A DNA stretch of 64,000 bases from Cristatella mucedo (GCA_009760855.2 WPIO01000065.1:912501-976500); one strand, 5' to 3'; shown: positions 37,501-52,600, numbered from the stretch's first letter. The notes: generated by a model not told the origin, from the letters alone. A program made the numbers and translations.

Positions 37501-40500
37501 AAATAGGGAAGCCATCGTAGACCTATAGCCGTCACCGGTTCCACAACATGTCATCAATGAAGTTCATCCTTTCGTTTATTGTTGCCATGATAATAATAAT
37601 AATAATAATAACAATACATTTGTAAGCATCCTCAGAAAACTTTATCTCTATCAAAGCCCTTTACATATGCTGTAAAGGAAGAAGACTCCTTCCAGAAGCT
37701 TCGCCCTGTTAAGATGTGGGTAGACCTGCTCAGTGGCCTTCGGACGCCGGATTTTGCTCAATGACTGCCTTAGACAACCTTCTGACTGCCTTAGACAGCC
37801 TTCTGCAGGTTCCTTTATTCTTATTACGGCTAAAATTGGCTTCTCGGATGAAGAGGGGAAGGTGCTAGCATTTTTTTGGTAACCTCCTGGAACAGCCGTG
37901 CAAATTAAATGGTAAGAAATTCTTCCTTTTGCCTATTCAGCATACAAGGTTCATTAGGATGTTTTTGACACTCATTGGACATCAAAATCTACTTCTCAGC
38001 CTGCTTGTGCCCAACACGTGACCTTTTTGAGCTTGCTCTGGCCCGATATAACGCTCGGCCGTTATAGGCTGGCCAGCATCCACCCTGCTAACCTTCGACC
38101 AACTGTTACCTGTCAGCCCATTGAGGTCAAGTGTCCAACAGCAAGCTTCGCCTCTGGTGGTTCCAAAAGACCACGTGGTCTACCGTCTCACCGGCCTTTT
38201 GCCTGTCGCCTAAGCCCTGTCACCGAGAGTACATTCCCACGCGGCTACGCATCAGTGTGCCATCTATATACCTTCGCGATTGCCTTTCTAATGTGAAGCA
38301 CATGCGTTGGTAGACCACACGGAGGGACACGGCAGATTTATATGCTTGTAATGTAATGTATCTCCGCCTGTGACTCCACAAAGACACAAGGACGACGTGA
38401 GTGTTTTCTCCGCGATTGCTCTGTGCTAAACCAAACTCTACTACGTGAGCATCGGCCAGCTGTCCCAACAGATGCTGATCTACAACACAGAGAGCTGCCC
38501 TCAAAATAGGCTCCCTGCTGCAGATCATATGCTCAGTGATGCTTAAAAAAATGTTGCTGAACTGTCAGTCGGATTAACGTGGTGCTAGAACACCACCCCA
38601 AGCATTGTAGCACTGGATATAAAGAAGGTTGTATCTTAAAGTTCGGGAATCAAACCTTTGGCACCAGAAGTTGCAGTCCTAGCACCTCATCCCCTTCGAT
38701 TATGGCTACTTAAGTGTTTGGAAATACTAGACGACCAAAGGCCATCTGACGTGGGACCGAGAGCAAAAATATTTTGCCTCAAGCTGGCAATGATCCCTCA
38801 ACCTGTCCTCTGTCGAGCCAAATGCTCTACCAACTGAGCTATCACTGAGACTCCGTTCTTCCACTCTCAGCATAGATAGATAGATAAAGCATATAGCCTT
38901 GGCTTTAAATGCACGCTCACGTGCCTGCACCGAATCCGGGTGCGCTACCAGAATGCCCATGCATGCTTTAAACCGCAATTGGGGCACCAAGCTGAAGCAA
39001 AAATTCCTGATACATATATTAAGCAACGGTGTGCGTTTTTATGTATAGGCTTCGGAGAAAAAAAGATGCTAGATGCATCTTCGGTTGCACCAAGTACATA
39101 CGCAAACGAAACAAGCCGCACAAGCTGGCACAGACTAGCTACAGATGAGAAATTGTACTTATCATCGTCGGCAAACTTGCACATGCACCGATGCAAGGGC
39201 CAACGATCACTGCCTATTGCTGGACTTCCTTATGGGAGATAAGGCTACTGCGACAAGGGCCTTGCAAACACTAGCCACAGCGATGGGAGGCATCTGGCAG
39301 GATGCGGCTGGGGTTCTTCGGGAGACCTTCTGGCACGAGGGAGGCAGACCTTCTAGCACGGGCAATCAGGGCATCGTGTCAGAAAGTCATACGGCATAGG
39401 CCAATAATAAGCAGCTCATCTCACGAGCTAGCAGCTAGCTAGTTAGCTAGTGTTGCATGCCAAGCCTATGCAGCCACCACGAAGCCCAGTCGGCAGACAA
39501 CTATGAATATGATGGAACTCCTACTGTCGATGAATGAGGCTCTGACCCTGCGAAATGACTTTTGGTCATAACTAAGCAAGTCCAAGCACTCAAATCACAG
39601 CATGTTGCTCAGACGTAAATGACACTAGCAAAAGTAATGAAGGTCGTGAAGGCTCATTGCGAACCATCTCGGCTGGACACTGTGCTATGCATAGCAACCC
39701 ATTTCAAAAAGCTCATTGACATGTACATAATCACTACGAAGCCTGGCGTATCATAGAACCTTGCACTGGTGCTGCACTCTGGCATTACAAGCAAGGGCAG
39801 CCACATGCTGTCTACTGATTGCAGGCTGAGACTATGGTCGTTCGAATTTGGATGGCAACAAGCTATCTCAAATTGAATGACAATAAAGCCAAATTACTAG
39901 CTAGGGGAAATTTTAGTTCTACTCAGAATTTGGAAAACCTATCTGTAAACTGGATTCCACCAGCATATCTGCTGTAACATATGCAAGCAATACGGGTGTC
40001 CGGCGTCCTATTCCAAAGTGACCTTTCACTAGACGACCACATCAGCTCCACAGTCGAGTAATTTGGGCCAGTTTGGACAGGAATGCCATAGGCAAATTGG
40101 TCTGGACATTTGTGACATCCCATCTCGACTTCTGTAACTCACCACTTGCAGGTCTTCCTGCCTGCCCAATAAGGCGCTTAAAGTTGGTGCAAAACTCGGC
40201 AGCTAGGCTCGTCTGTGGTGAGCCTCTCAGTTGTCCCATAAAGTTCTTATGCTGGCCCACAAAGCCCGCCACGGCTTGGCTTCTTCATACCTAGCTGAAC
40301 CGCTGCACCAGTTTCAGCCTCATCGTGCCCTCAGGTCCTAATGAACAATAAATTAGCTGTTTCATTCCTCCGCTTAAAGACCGTTGGCGAGAGAAGCTTT
40401 TACTCTGCAGGTCCTAGACAGTGGTTACTCGCTTCCACAATTCTTATCCAACGACCACTTCGCTCCTGCTGCCGACTGTGGCACATCCTTTCCAGCCATC

Positions 40501-43500
40501 CTGAGCTGCTACTTCCATGCTACTCACTAACTCGACTGCTCTCCTGACTCTGCTATGCTTCTCACGGTCTCTTTGTTGCGTGAGATCAAGCCTGTTGGCT
40601 ACCAAATGAGTACCGAAAGCCGCTTAGGTTTTGAGTGAGCGCTATACAAAATTATATTTAACACCCTCATAGTAAGTGTGGCTTTGTGGAGTAACAGATG
40701 GAGATATATTACATTCCACCGCTCCTCACCGACCTGTGCTGGCTCCCCATCAAGCAGTGCATCGGCAAGGTTTTATCACTTACTTTTAGGTCTCTTCAGT
40801 CTCTTGCTCCGACCTACGAATCCGAACTATTTCTCAATAAGGCTAAGCATAGACCTGCCCGTCTAACTCCAGCCGTTCAGGCCTCTAACCAACCTCAAAT
40901 TCCTTAGAGACAGTGCTCCACCGTTTGTGTGGTCCCAACACCTTCGATTTAATCGTGACTGACGTCAGCCCCTGATTCAACGACTTTTAAAAACTAGCTA
41001 AAAACACACGTACTACTTCCAGCATTTGATGGGTCAATTCAATTGTCCTTTGCGTGCTTATGAGCGCTGCCGATGACCATGATATCACAAACCATATTGA
41101 CATGCTTCCCTTACAGCTTATGTAAAGTGCCTAGAAAAAGATTTAGCTCTCTTAGGTTGCATTACAAACATCCTTTTACAATTACTAGTCGTGAGCGTCG
41201 TAGTGGCCACATCCCATCACATCTCGCCGACCTGCACTAGCTCCCAGTCACGCAATGCATCGACTTCAAAGGTTTTGTCACTCATTCTTAGGTCCTTTCA
41301 TTCTTTGGCTCCAGTCTACCTATCAGATCTACTGCCCCATCAGACTAGGCATCGTAACACCTACCTTTCGGAATCTAATCGTTAACCTATACCCCTACGA
41401 ACCTCAAATCCTTTGGAGACCGTGCCTTTAAATCGTATGCTCCCAAAGCCTGGAACTCACTCCCGACTTGCGGCACGACATCACCTGACTAGTCCACGTT
41501 TAAAAAGAAACTGAAAACGCATCTATTTATCACAGCATTTAGTGGGTCCCTGTGATTCGTCTTAATGTGCCTATGCATGCTGACACTGTGCATGCTGCCA
41601 CTAACTACACTTCCATGCTGACCCTGTGCATGTCACCCCTAACCATGTTATTCACGTTGTTTATCAAGCATGCTACCACTAACCATTCGATCGTGCTTCC
41701 TTTGCAGCAAATGTAAAGTGCCTATAAAGAGATTGAGTTATCTGAGGATGCTATGTCACACACAAATCTATCCTTATTATTATCATTTGTATTACTATAA
41801 ATTCCTTTGGAAATTCAAGATGGCTACTACCAGCCACGTCAGAAATACAGGATACACCTGGGACTACAGCCCACTACACTTTCGAGCCTCTTTGGGAGCT
41901 CTCTACTGTTGCCTGTTGATATCGATGCTGTGAAGTTTGTCACTAAGATAGGACTTAAAACCATTGCAGTGCAGCGCCAGTGATGCCTCGGCACGATGAC
42001 AGGCGCTCAAGAAGGACTTGGCTATCGACAGCATCAAATGCTACCGAGATCCAGTAAAACAGGCTCTGCCTAAGTATGCATTCCTGAAGAGGTCAGTAGG
42101 CTCTGGCAGCAGTGCTCACTCTGCCGAGTAAATAGCTCTAAAACCTTACTGGAACCTCTTAGCTAGGGCGCTCGAACCCACAACCTAGGTCGTGGGTACG
42201 ATTAGTGCAGCAGTCAATTCTTTATTGTCCATAGCAACCGGGCGACAGTCGCTAAGGCTCTTCTGCCGCTTTATAAATGAGGCTGTTGAATCAGCTAACT
42301 TTCACTTCTACTAGGTATGAAATTTTGACATAAGAGTTTAGTCGGCCTGCCACCTCTCTATGAATTGTCCTTTTTGTGCTTCTGGATGCTGACACTGTGG
42401 ATGCTATCACTAACCATATTGACATGCCTCTGTTACAGCACAGAAAGAGATTCAGTTCTCCTAGGGTGCTACACAAATGTCATTACTATTAGTATTACTA
42501 GCATTATTATTGGTATCATGGCAGTGGCGTGACCTGAGCTTGAATCACGGAGGTGAGAGCAAATTAACAAGATGTTGTGGGCAAGTGCCCCCCCCCCTAC
42601 ATTGCCGAGAAGCCTGGCTGCTGATCATTGAGCAGCGCTTCGAAATCGCTGGAAGCGCTGCTTTCCTTGACTTTTTCCTCGGGACAGCTGGGATTTATTA
42701 GAAAACTACCATCTCCCAAGGCCATGCTAGCTAAGGTGGTGGTGGCACGGACAGCAGGAAACGGCAAGGAGCAAATTGCAGTAGCTGCTGCTGCTGTTGC
42801 TGCTGCCACCGCTGGGGGTGAGGGTGGGCGATCTCTGTTTTCAACATGGAGCACACGAACGTCTTCACGTCAGCCAGCCCATCCATGAGAAGTCACAGGT
42901 GTGACAGTTCAGAGAACATTTCGGGGGGCACGGCATGGCCCGTAAGATTTCCTGGATCGTATTAGCGACCGGTGCCATGGCACCTAGCAACGCTGACCCA
43001 GCAGCTGCGGCCTCGGTGCAGCAGCAGCAGAAGTAGCACCAGTGGCAGCGCGTGAAACAGTCGAAGCAAGTGTATTTCGGTAGCGGTCGCAGCCGGCTGA
43101 AGCCGGCTGCAGCAGTGGACCTTGGTGACGATAGGTGCTGAGAAATGCATCTCACCTCGGTGGCATGCCCTTGTCGATGGCCAGCAGCACCAGCTGGTAG
43201 GCATCTCGCTGCTCACGGTCCAGAGGTCGCACCAGGACAAGCGACAGCTCCATTTGCTCGGTGGTACCGGGCGAGAACTTGAGCTGAAAAACTACGAGCC
43301 CCTGCCTGGTCAAGCGAGCCGTCCTCGCTGTCAATAGATGGGCAGCGCGAGCACGCACGCACATTCACACTAGCACCACGGCGGCTGCAGCCAGTGGCAG
43401 GGAGAAATACCAGCCTTCGGGCCACCGGCCAATCCTTGACGCAACGATAGACAGACTGAAGCCGGTCACACGTGACCAAACTAAAGTCGCACGGTGGTAA

Positions 43501-46500
43501 ACCTGAGCGAGCAGGGCTGCCGGAGCACAGCGGCGGCATGACGACTGACGACAAAAAACCTCTAACACTCGTAAAGAATTCCGTTAAGCTAAGCAACCCC
43601 ATTTTAGGGTCACGGGTTCGAATCTTGCAGTGAGTGGTTCTTTATCGCCGCTGCAAGCGGTGGTGATAGCCGCAAAGGCTCTTCTGTCACTATACAAAAG
43701 AGGCTTTTAAATTAGCTAGTATTTATTTAGTATTCATGAAAGAGAATGATGGGCAGTGCCTAATCTGAACAGTAAGGAGTCAATCTACTGCCTCAGCAGT
43801 ACCCATCCAATAAGCTAGATATGGGACAGGATGAGTGGCGGAGGAATCCCAGAAATGCACATCATTCGGGTAGATACTCTTAAACCAGTTCTTAAGCCGG
43901 CTTTCAGCTGTGAGTGCAGTAAAAATGGCTGCCAAGCCAGGAAAGGGCAGGTGACTAAATGCAAACTGAGGCGATGCGCCTTCAAAGCAGGTTGTCTTTC
44001 AACTTAGGCTAATCAATTTGATGCCAAAAGCACCCATAAACATCCAGAACAGCCCAGCTTCGAAATGCAATTTAGCAGAGTCAACAGAGCACTGCAAAAC
44101 TGCAGTCGCTGGCTGCAATCACGCATTGCATCGCTCTAATAAAGCAGCCTGCTTGGCTCCAATAACAAAGCTTGCCAAACAGCTGCAGGATGCAGCTACG
44201 ATATTACAATTTATGGGGGAAAAACACTCGGCCTACCTGCTCACCACACACGACATGCTGTGTGTTTTTAAAGAACTAATGCGATCATCAATGATCGGTG
44301 CGTCCCCCAGCAGCAGGCCCCCCCCCAGTCAACAAAAGGCTGCCCTTCACACTTGGCAATTAGCTGCTGTATCTAGAAAGCTGCAGGAAAATGCCACAGG
44401 AGAGATTACTCCATTTCCCCTTCCCTGCAGTGCCAACATGCAGGCCTAGATGAGATTTGAACATGCACACCACAGAACGGATAAGAGCCGACGAAGCAGC
44501 AGCACTAGAATGCAGCTAGCGTGCCGATGCCTCTCAATAATAATAATAATAATAATAATGCACTTGCTAAAGCGCCCTCAGAGAACTCAATCTCTTTCCA
44601 GGCGCTTTACATTTGCTGCAAAGGAAACCGCGACCGAATAGTGGGCAATAGCATGCTTGATAAACAACACAAATACCATGGTTAGGGGTGACATGCACTG
44701 GGTCAGCATGCAAATGTGGTCAGTGGCAGCATGCACAGTGTCAGCACGCATACGCACGTGAAGGACGAATCAAAGGGGCCCACTAAATGCTGTCCTAAAT
44801 AGGTGTGTTTTTAAGTTCTCTTTAAATGTGGTCAAGTCAGGGGATGTCCTGACGCAAGTCGGGAGGGAGTTCCAGGCTGTGGGAGCATACAAACTAAATG
44901 CACGGTCTCCAAAGGATTTTGTTTGTTTGTTTGTACGGGGTATTTGTAGACTGTTGGATTCCGAAAAGCGGGTGGTAGGATGCTTGGCCTGATGGGGGAG
45001 TATATCTGAGAAATAGGCTGGAGCCAAAGAATGAAGTGACCCAAAAGTGAGCGACAAAACCTTGAAGTCAATCCGTTGCTTGACCGATAGCCAGTGCATG
45101 TCGGCGAGAAGTGGTGTGATGTGGCAACTGCGACGCTCACGACAGAAAAGCCTAGCTGCGGAGTTTCGCACCAGCTGTAAGCGCCTGATTGCACCGGTCG
45201 GTAGGCCAGCAAGCAGTGAGTTACAGAAGTCAAGACGGGATGTCACAAATGCATGGACCAACTTGAACGTGGTATCCTTATCTAAACAAGCCCGAATTTT
45301 AGCAATGCTATGTAGCTGAAAGTAGGCAGACTTGATTGTGGAGCTAATGTAGTCGTCTAACGAGAGGTCACTTTGGAACATGACACCTGGATTTCGAGCT
45401 GATTCAACAGGAGATGTGCTGGCAGAGCCAATTTTGAGGGTTAGCCTTTCCAATTTGTGAATCACACTGGGTTTGCCCGTAACTAGTAAGTTAGTCTTAT
45501 CATCGTTTAGTTTTAGAAAATTGGCTGCCATCCATGTTCGGATGCCATCAATACATGAAGCAAGTGAGTTGAGAGAATTCGAGGTGCTCGAGGCCTGGCA
45601 GGGATCAAAGCAAAGGTACAACTTCGTGTCATCCACATAGAAGTGAAAGCCTAGATTGTGCTTGGCAATCACATCAGCAAGAGGCAGAGTATAAACCGTG
45701 AAAAGAACCGGACCTAGCACGGAGCCCTGAGGTACCCCATATTTCAGAGGTACCTCGGAGGATCTTTGTCCATTCACATCAATACTCTTGGAGTCTCCCA
45801 CTGAGATAGGACCTGAACCATTGCAGAGCAGTGCTAGTGATGCCCAGGCGAGATGAGAGCCACTCTAGAAGAACTTTGCGATCGATAGTATCAAAAGCTG
45901 CCGAAAGATCGAGCGAAACAAGCAGAGACTCTACCTATGTCTACATTCCTAAGTAGGTCGTTGTACACCCTAAGCAATGCTGACTCAGTGGAGTGATTAG
46001 CTCTAAAGCCAGACTGGAACTTACTAGCAAGGTTTGAAGTTTCAATATATGAGTTCAGCTGGTCCACCACGAACCACTCCAGTGTCTCAACTCCCAGAGA
46101 ACACGAATACACTCTCAGAAAGATGTGTAGCGCAAAAATATCTCAAATTTGCAGCAAACAAAACAGACTATGAGGAACGAGAGACCAATATGTGGAGGCA
46201 GTCGCTATATGAAATATGGACATCGACTTCCAGATAGCTTGCATGTGATGTGCCTCTGAAATGCTGAGGGCAGTAAGTCAATGCCCTGCAATAAGTCCTC
46301 AAGGGATGCGCCTCACATAAATGTGACAACAATGCATCTGTACGATGATGATGGTACCGTCTAGTGGAAGGATAAGCTGTCTTACATCAGCAATAGAGAG
46401 CCTCTCAACACAGGCACTTGTTAAAGAAAAATCGACATCATCATCATCGCACCATCGTCGGTCCAGAATCATGAGCCTCCTTAAGTCAATGAGGCGGGTG

Positions 46501-49500
46501 ACTCAGTCAACTAGCACATGTACAATGCTAGATGATGAATGACGAGCATTCAATTCACTGAGGCTCGCTGCTCGCAAGAAGGCCAGCAAGGATCATCAGC
46601 TCGCTGGCCAGGAAGTCGGCTCTCGCAGTCCAGGAAGGATCACCTAGGCAGACTAACGGCAAAGTACGCAATACACCTGTGGCCTTACCACGGTGAAATG
46701 TATGCTTAGCTTGCCCTCTCGTTCACGTTTATTGCTATTCCTCTACAGCTTTGCTGAGCCACAATTTTATTGACACATGGCCAAGTCCTACACTCATAAG
46801 CCATAGTCCGGTAAAGCAATGCTTGTAGGTTAGCTTTGAAGAATGGATTTGGTCAGCACACCGAGTCTGCTCCGGTAAAGAGTTCTTGATCATGGCACCC
46901 GAGAAAGCAAAGACAACCTTTCCCCTGCTTAGTCTTGATATGATGCTGGTTGGTCGGAACAGCACGTGGGTCTGATCTAGAAGGGGAACTGAGGCACCTG
47001 AGCTAATACACCGTCTTTTAAGGGGTGAACAGGATAGACGCATTAGGAGGCTGGCCTACGAAACTCAACAACTGCAACAAGCATTTTAAACTTAATTAGG
47101 TATTCCACTAGTGGACAGTGGAGATATTCCATCAAAGCAGTAAGCGGGTTAAATGTGTACAGTATGTAAGCTATGCTTGTTGATCAGCTTACCACTCATG
47201 TCAGCATGTAACCGTTTCAAATATTTCAAAGGCCACCAGCCGAGAAACAAACTAGCAGTTCTGAAGCACGAGTACGACTACTAAGTGCTCCCCAATTAGG
47301 TCTGTTACAGGTGCAGACACGGTTACCATGCAGCCATGCAATGAGTTTTCAAACGCAGTAAACGATATAAGCTTCAGAGGCCACCACACAAATGCCATAG
47401 GTTTAGTAGTAGAATCACAAGTGTCAATAAACAGTGAATTTAAGCATCACGACATTGACCCAATATGCTTCCCTTTCAGCCAATGCTAAGTGCCTATATA
47501 GATTTGTTTTCTTTGTGTGCTCTGACAATGCTTGAAGATTATTAAGAGCTCTTACATCAGTCTGCAATCATGTGATTAAAAACAGATCTCTCTCTCTCTC
47601 ACTCACATTCATCACTCTCGTTATAATGGTAATTAAAATACTAGTTTGTGACTAGACTTCAAAGCCAGGACAACGTCTCAGGACAAGTTACGCCTCTTGA
47701 ATAGCACACTCACTTCCGGCAGCTTACATTTCCTGAACGCAAGTTGATTCACACAAACAGCAGCACCTGTCTTATGCTTTGAACTGCCATGATTCCTTTA
47801 ATTCAGATGACATGGCAGCATCAAGCAACAGCAGTGCTCTCAAGCAATCGCTTGCTTGTCTTTGACCCAGTCAACTAAAAAAATGATCACACTGTGCTAT
47901 AAAGACATAGGCTACAAAAACTACTGCAGACATGGGCTACAAAAACTACTCACCACTCGTGTCGGCCTGCAGGCGGTAATCTCCAATGCCATGCTGGTCC
48001 GTATCCACATCCACAGCCACAGGCAAAGGGAAGTGAGAGCCAACGGGTGATCCTTCGGGAAGCAACAGATATGACGTGTTTTTCACAAATGTGGGTGCAT
48101 TGTCGTTGACATCTGCAACTGTGATCTGCAAGCAAGAACTCGCGATGCACTATCATGTCGAAGAATGGATTCTCAGGTTGCTATGAGTCTGAGCATAGAC
48201 TAAGCTCTGGCATTCACAAGCACTCTGAGCATCAGTAGATCAGCAGGGCATCCGTAAGCAAAGCAAAGAATCGTCTTCCTTGATCTTGCTTCTTTTAACA
48301 TCAAACGCATCAAACCTGCTCCAGATGGTTTCAAGTATCGCACATGCTCCATCTCCCTTTGACCCTTATTGAATAAACGTAATAACACATTTTGCCTCCT
48401 CCCAAAAAAAACCATGCCTGTCTCAAGAGTTCTTTGTCTAGATAAGAGTGAGAGAAAGCTAACTGCATTGAGTGTTCAATCTTTCCCCAAGTAGCTCTTC
48501 TTAGTCAATATTTAAATACAGACATTTCGACATCAAATTTGTGGAGCAGCTATATCAAGCTGTCAGCCAAGGGTGACGTTACATATATTCTTCATACGAT
48601 CACGGTTTTATGTCAAACTAGCTGAGCCATTGTATGGCCACACTGCAAAAGTAACAGCACATTTAGCTGTATTTATAGATTAACAACATATGATAAACTT
48701 TGTAGAAGGCATCGCCCAGTGAGTTTGATCGAGTACCTAGAGTCGGTTGCACGACTAAGCTACCGTATTGGTAAGGTTCTGGCACAACTGTTCGGTAGCA
48801 AGCGCCGCATTACAAATACAGTATACACTCGCTAAAAGAGCTAGCACAAGTATTACAATAGCTGCAGTCGCTATCTCACTAATTATTTGGGCTCCTTTAC
48901 AGTCTCAGGTTAAGCAGACAGGCTCGGTCACATTGCCATTGTAAAACTTGTGTAACTGCACACACAAGCTTTATATAGAAACCTGGTCTACAGTTGCAGC
49001 TGCAAGCTTAGGATCTTGATCCTGCACCTGTATAAAGCGGTCATCTAGCAGCAATACTATTGGGCACGTTCTTACTATCCGTAAGTGATTGAGTATTCAG
49101 CCTGGTGCATAATCGAGCAACAACACTGCAATGCACGTGGGCCAAATGCTTCAGAGCCAACCCTAACCACTACGCTGCTGCTGCACATACAGCTTCGAGC
49201 AGGACAGGGCTCAGGTGACTACCTGCATTTGCTAGCCTGAAAACGAGGGACAAGACTTATAGATTGTTCAAGTAATCAACCATAAACTACTATGATCGAT
49301 GATCGACTGTCCACCCCATTGTACACTGCTACCTACTTTCTCTAGAAGATCAGCAGATGCCCACTTTTAAGCAACTTTGTAAAAAAAATCTGTGTTTCAG
49401 CAAGCTCAATAGTACAGTGATTCACTCTCTATTTGGCTGATTACTTGCACCTGCCACAAACTAAGAGTTCGAGTCAATTGAATTCGGTTTCGAAAAGCCT

Positions 49501-49592
49501 CAGCTTTCTGTACACGAGCGTTTGGCTCGGTAATTGTTACTAAGACGTTTGCATAACACCCTAGGGCACTAAATCAGGTTAACAAGGCACTT

Positions 49593-49672
<80 letters not shown>

Positions 49673-52600
49673 TGTGTATATGTGCTGGAAAGGACGCACG
49701 TCATTTGGTTACTGAAAATGGCTATTGGAAACTGGTTACTGAAGCTCATGGTAAACAATTATAAAGTGTGGCACCCATATTTGGAGGATTATCTTCACAC
49801 AGTCTTCCCTCACACACCACACATACACCCACGCGTGCACGCACGCATGCACAGGCACACACACACACACACTCAATGAACACGCATGCTAGCTAAGGCC
49901 TTACCCCAACGAAGGGATTCACTGGAAATTACCAGCAACCAAATACTGATGATCTTTGACAACTGCTGAGCTAGCAGAGAGGACGAGCACGTGACACTAA
50001 ACCCTCCAGATTGCACACTTCGCCGCAGCCAGGACCTAGTTCACCAAACGATGGCACAGCAGCAAATGCTACCTCATCAGCAGATGGAGTTCTCCTACAA
50101 AAGCTGCCATCAACGGGCACTCTCTGCTGTTGGCTCCTACGTCAGCGATTGGCTGCCCATCTTCTTTCTCTCAGCGCTAGCCCCTAAAGGCCTTCGGGCT
50201 ATTATGGCTTTACACAAATCTGCTACTTCTTACACTTGCTTTTCGCCCATGAAGCGCTAAAGTAGTTCACATCTAGCCCCGCTCGAATGCGATGCAATCT
50301 GCTGTGACGTTTTCGGGCCAGCATCTCAGCAATTAGCCTAACCCGAACCCAAAAAAGTAGCCTCGATGTCGAGTTGGTGGCAACGCCACCTTACTGTGAC
50401 TAGGCATCACGGCCGATTTGCAGTCTGACGAACTATGGGGAGGACACATCAGATTTCGCCTTCAAGTATTTAACCACAAGCCCAGTAGCAAATTTAGCAG
50501 CGGCACACACACTAGAGTGGACACTCCAAAAAGATGCAGCAGTTGCTCATTTCTTGCCTTCTGCCTCCAGCTAGTAGTTTATCTCGAGCCAGCCAGCAGG
50601 CAGGCAGGCTCGTTAATGAGCCAGAAGTTAGTTTTGCTGCTTTCAATTTGCCTGCTGTTTATCAGTATAAGCAGTCAGCACATAGATGCCGGCCGGCCAA
50701 CAAATGCCAGCCGCAGGCCGGTCCAACCCACCCGCGGCTTAAATCGAACAAATAGCTGGCCACCTGTCCGTCGGCAGCCCCTCACGAAGCACACTTATTA
50801 CGTGCATGCGTGAGGCTGATTCAAGTGCAACCAAGCAGCTTGCTCTGTCGGAAACCTAGCCTTAGTTAGCCCTCGGCAGCAAGGCCATCGCCAGCGAGGC
50901 CATCGCCAGAGAGGCCATCGGCAGCGAGGCCATCGGCAGCGAGGCCATCGGCAGCGAGGCCATCGGCAGCGAGGCCATCGGCAGCAGCGAGGCCATCGGC
51001 AGCAGCGAGGCTAGCAACCACAAATGGAGACCCAACTGCCGTCATGCTGCCACAGTTAAGCAGTGCTCATGCTTTAATGACAGCAACTGGAGCTGCATCA
51101 AAGCTCAGTGCACCGAGAATTAAGAAGCATTCCACATACTTTCCATATTGAATGTCACCGGAGAACCAAACCAAGCGGGCGATCAAATATGTACGTCTTT
51201 TCTGACTACGCTTCACTCACTGCAATGGCCCACTACTGCAATTAGTGGTCAAATCAATATGAAAACGACAGACGAATAAAACAAAAACCTCCCAGCAACC
51301 TCCTCCACAGAGCTGTTAAAAATCTGGTAAAGGTACAAGCAAAGCCGGTTAGTTACCTGAACTTTGAGCATTTTGAAATACATTAGAGGCTTTATCATGA
51401 TATCAGTAGTAAGCATACATGGGCTGTTTCTCTTGTCGTAGCGGCATAGCTCCTCGCGATCGAGCTTCCGGAGGATCGTCAGCACGCCAGACTCCTCATC
51501 GATCGCCAGGAACTCGGATTCCTTTAGCAGGGTGAACCTACAGCAAACACGCGTCTGGTTTCCACTCACACCACCTACATCCTTCAAACATATCCCACGA
51601 AACAAATCAGAACGCGGCAGGGTAACAAGACGTCTACAAAAATGTTAGTATCCTTCCATTGTGCTATGAGCATTAATTACACTGGCCATCAGTCGATTCG
51701 CATGAGTCAGACCTCAATCGCAACGCCTGATGAAGGAAGAGTTGCACAGTAGAAGCTACCGATTGGTTAAAACAAGCAGGGAACGGCTCTTTGTGCTTAC
51801 CGTTTGGCAAGCTGCAGCTGAGGTACGGGCGTAGCCGCAGAGAAGCCATGCGAACTTGGTTCTGCTAGAATTGTGTGGCTCACAGGACTCAAAACTGCGT
51901 GGGGGACTCGAGACTTGCCTCCGGAACACCAGTTTAACGGCTACCAACAGTCAAACCGACAGCAAGCCTGCCTTTACTCAGAAGAAATAACTGTTTTAAG
52001 ATATAGCCTCAATCGATGATAGTACTGAAAGCGGTCTGCCCAGTTCATTTTCACTGCCGAGTACTTGGTCGGGGGCTGTATAACATCTCCCGCGCGATTT
52101 CTGACAGCTGGCGTCAATTCTACCGGTCTGCGAGAACGACGCCCTGTCATTAGACAGGGCGCGCGTAGACACATTTTTGGCATCGCCAAATTGAATGCAG
52201 CAAGCAGAAGTGAAGTTATCAAAGAAAAAAGGAGGGAAACGGTAACGCCACCACTCGCAAGAGGCGGTTCACGTGTAGCAAGCTATAATGGATACGCTAT
52301 TCCCTAGTTAATGCGCTTCCGGGTGCGTCTGCTATTGCCCAGCGGGACAGTCAAATTCGCCTCTCGTGGTGTAGGAACAAAATCTGCAAGCAGCATCAAT
52401 CACGACGGGGTCTCAGGCTAATTTCAAATTTTATATATGCCTACCATTAATCTGAGCTCGATCCCCGCGTGAAAGCTGACGCACGCATGCATATTAGTTG
52501 CAGCGACAGTTGAATAATGAACGTCGACCCTACCAAAAAGTGCAACATTGACCGGCAATTAACCATTAGTTTTCAAAATCATCCTATGTTTGCGCATCAA

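Noticed and set aside
38783-38854. Functional tRNA gene
   Set aside because: Box A is perfect, but box B and the acceptor stem are degraded.
44018-44449. 143-codon open frame as a gene
   Set aside because: It lies within a protocadherin intron on the opposite strand and has no recognisable domain, and I see no splice or promoter signal for it.
50875-51012. Possible CRISPR array
   Set aside because: The 15-bp units are contiguous with no unique spacers, and the DNA is animal; it is a minisatellite.
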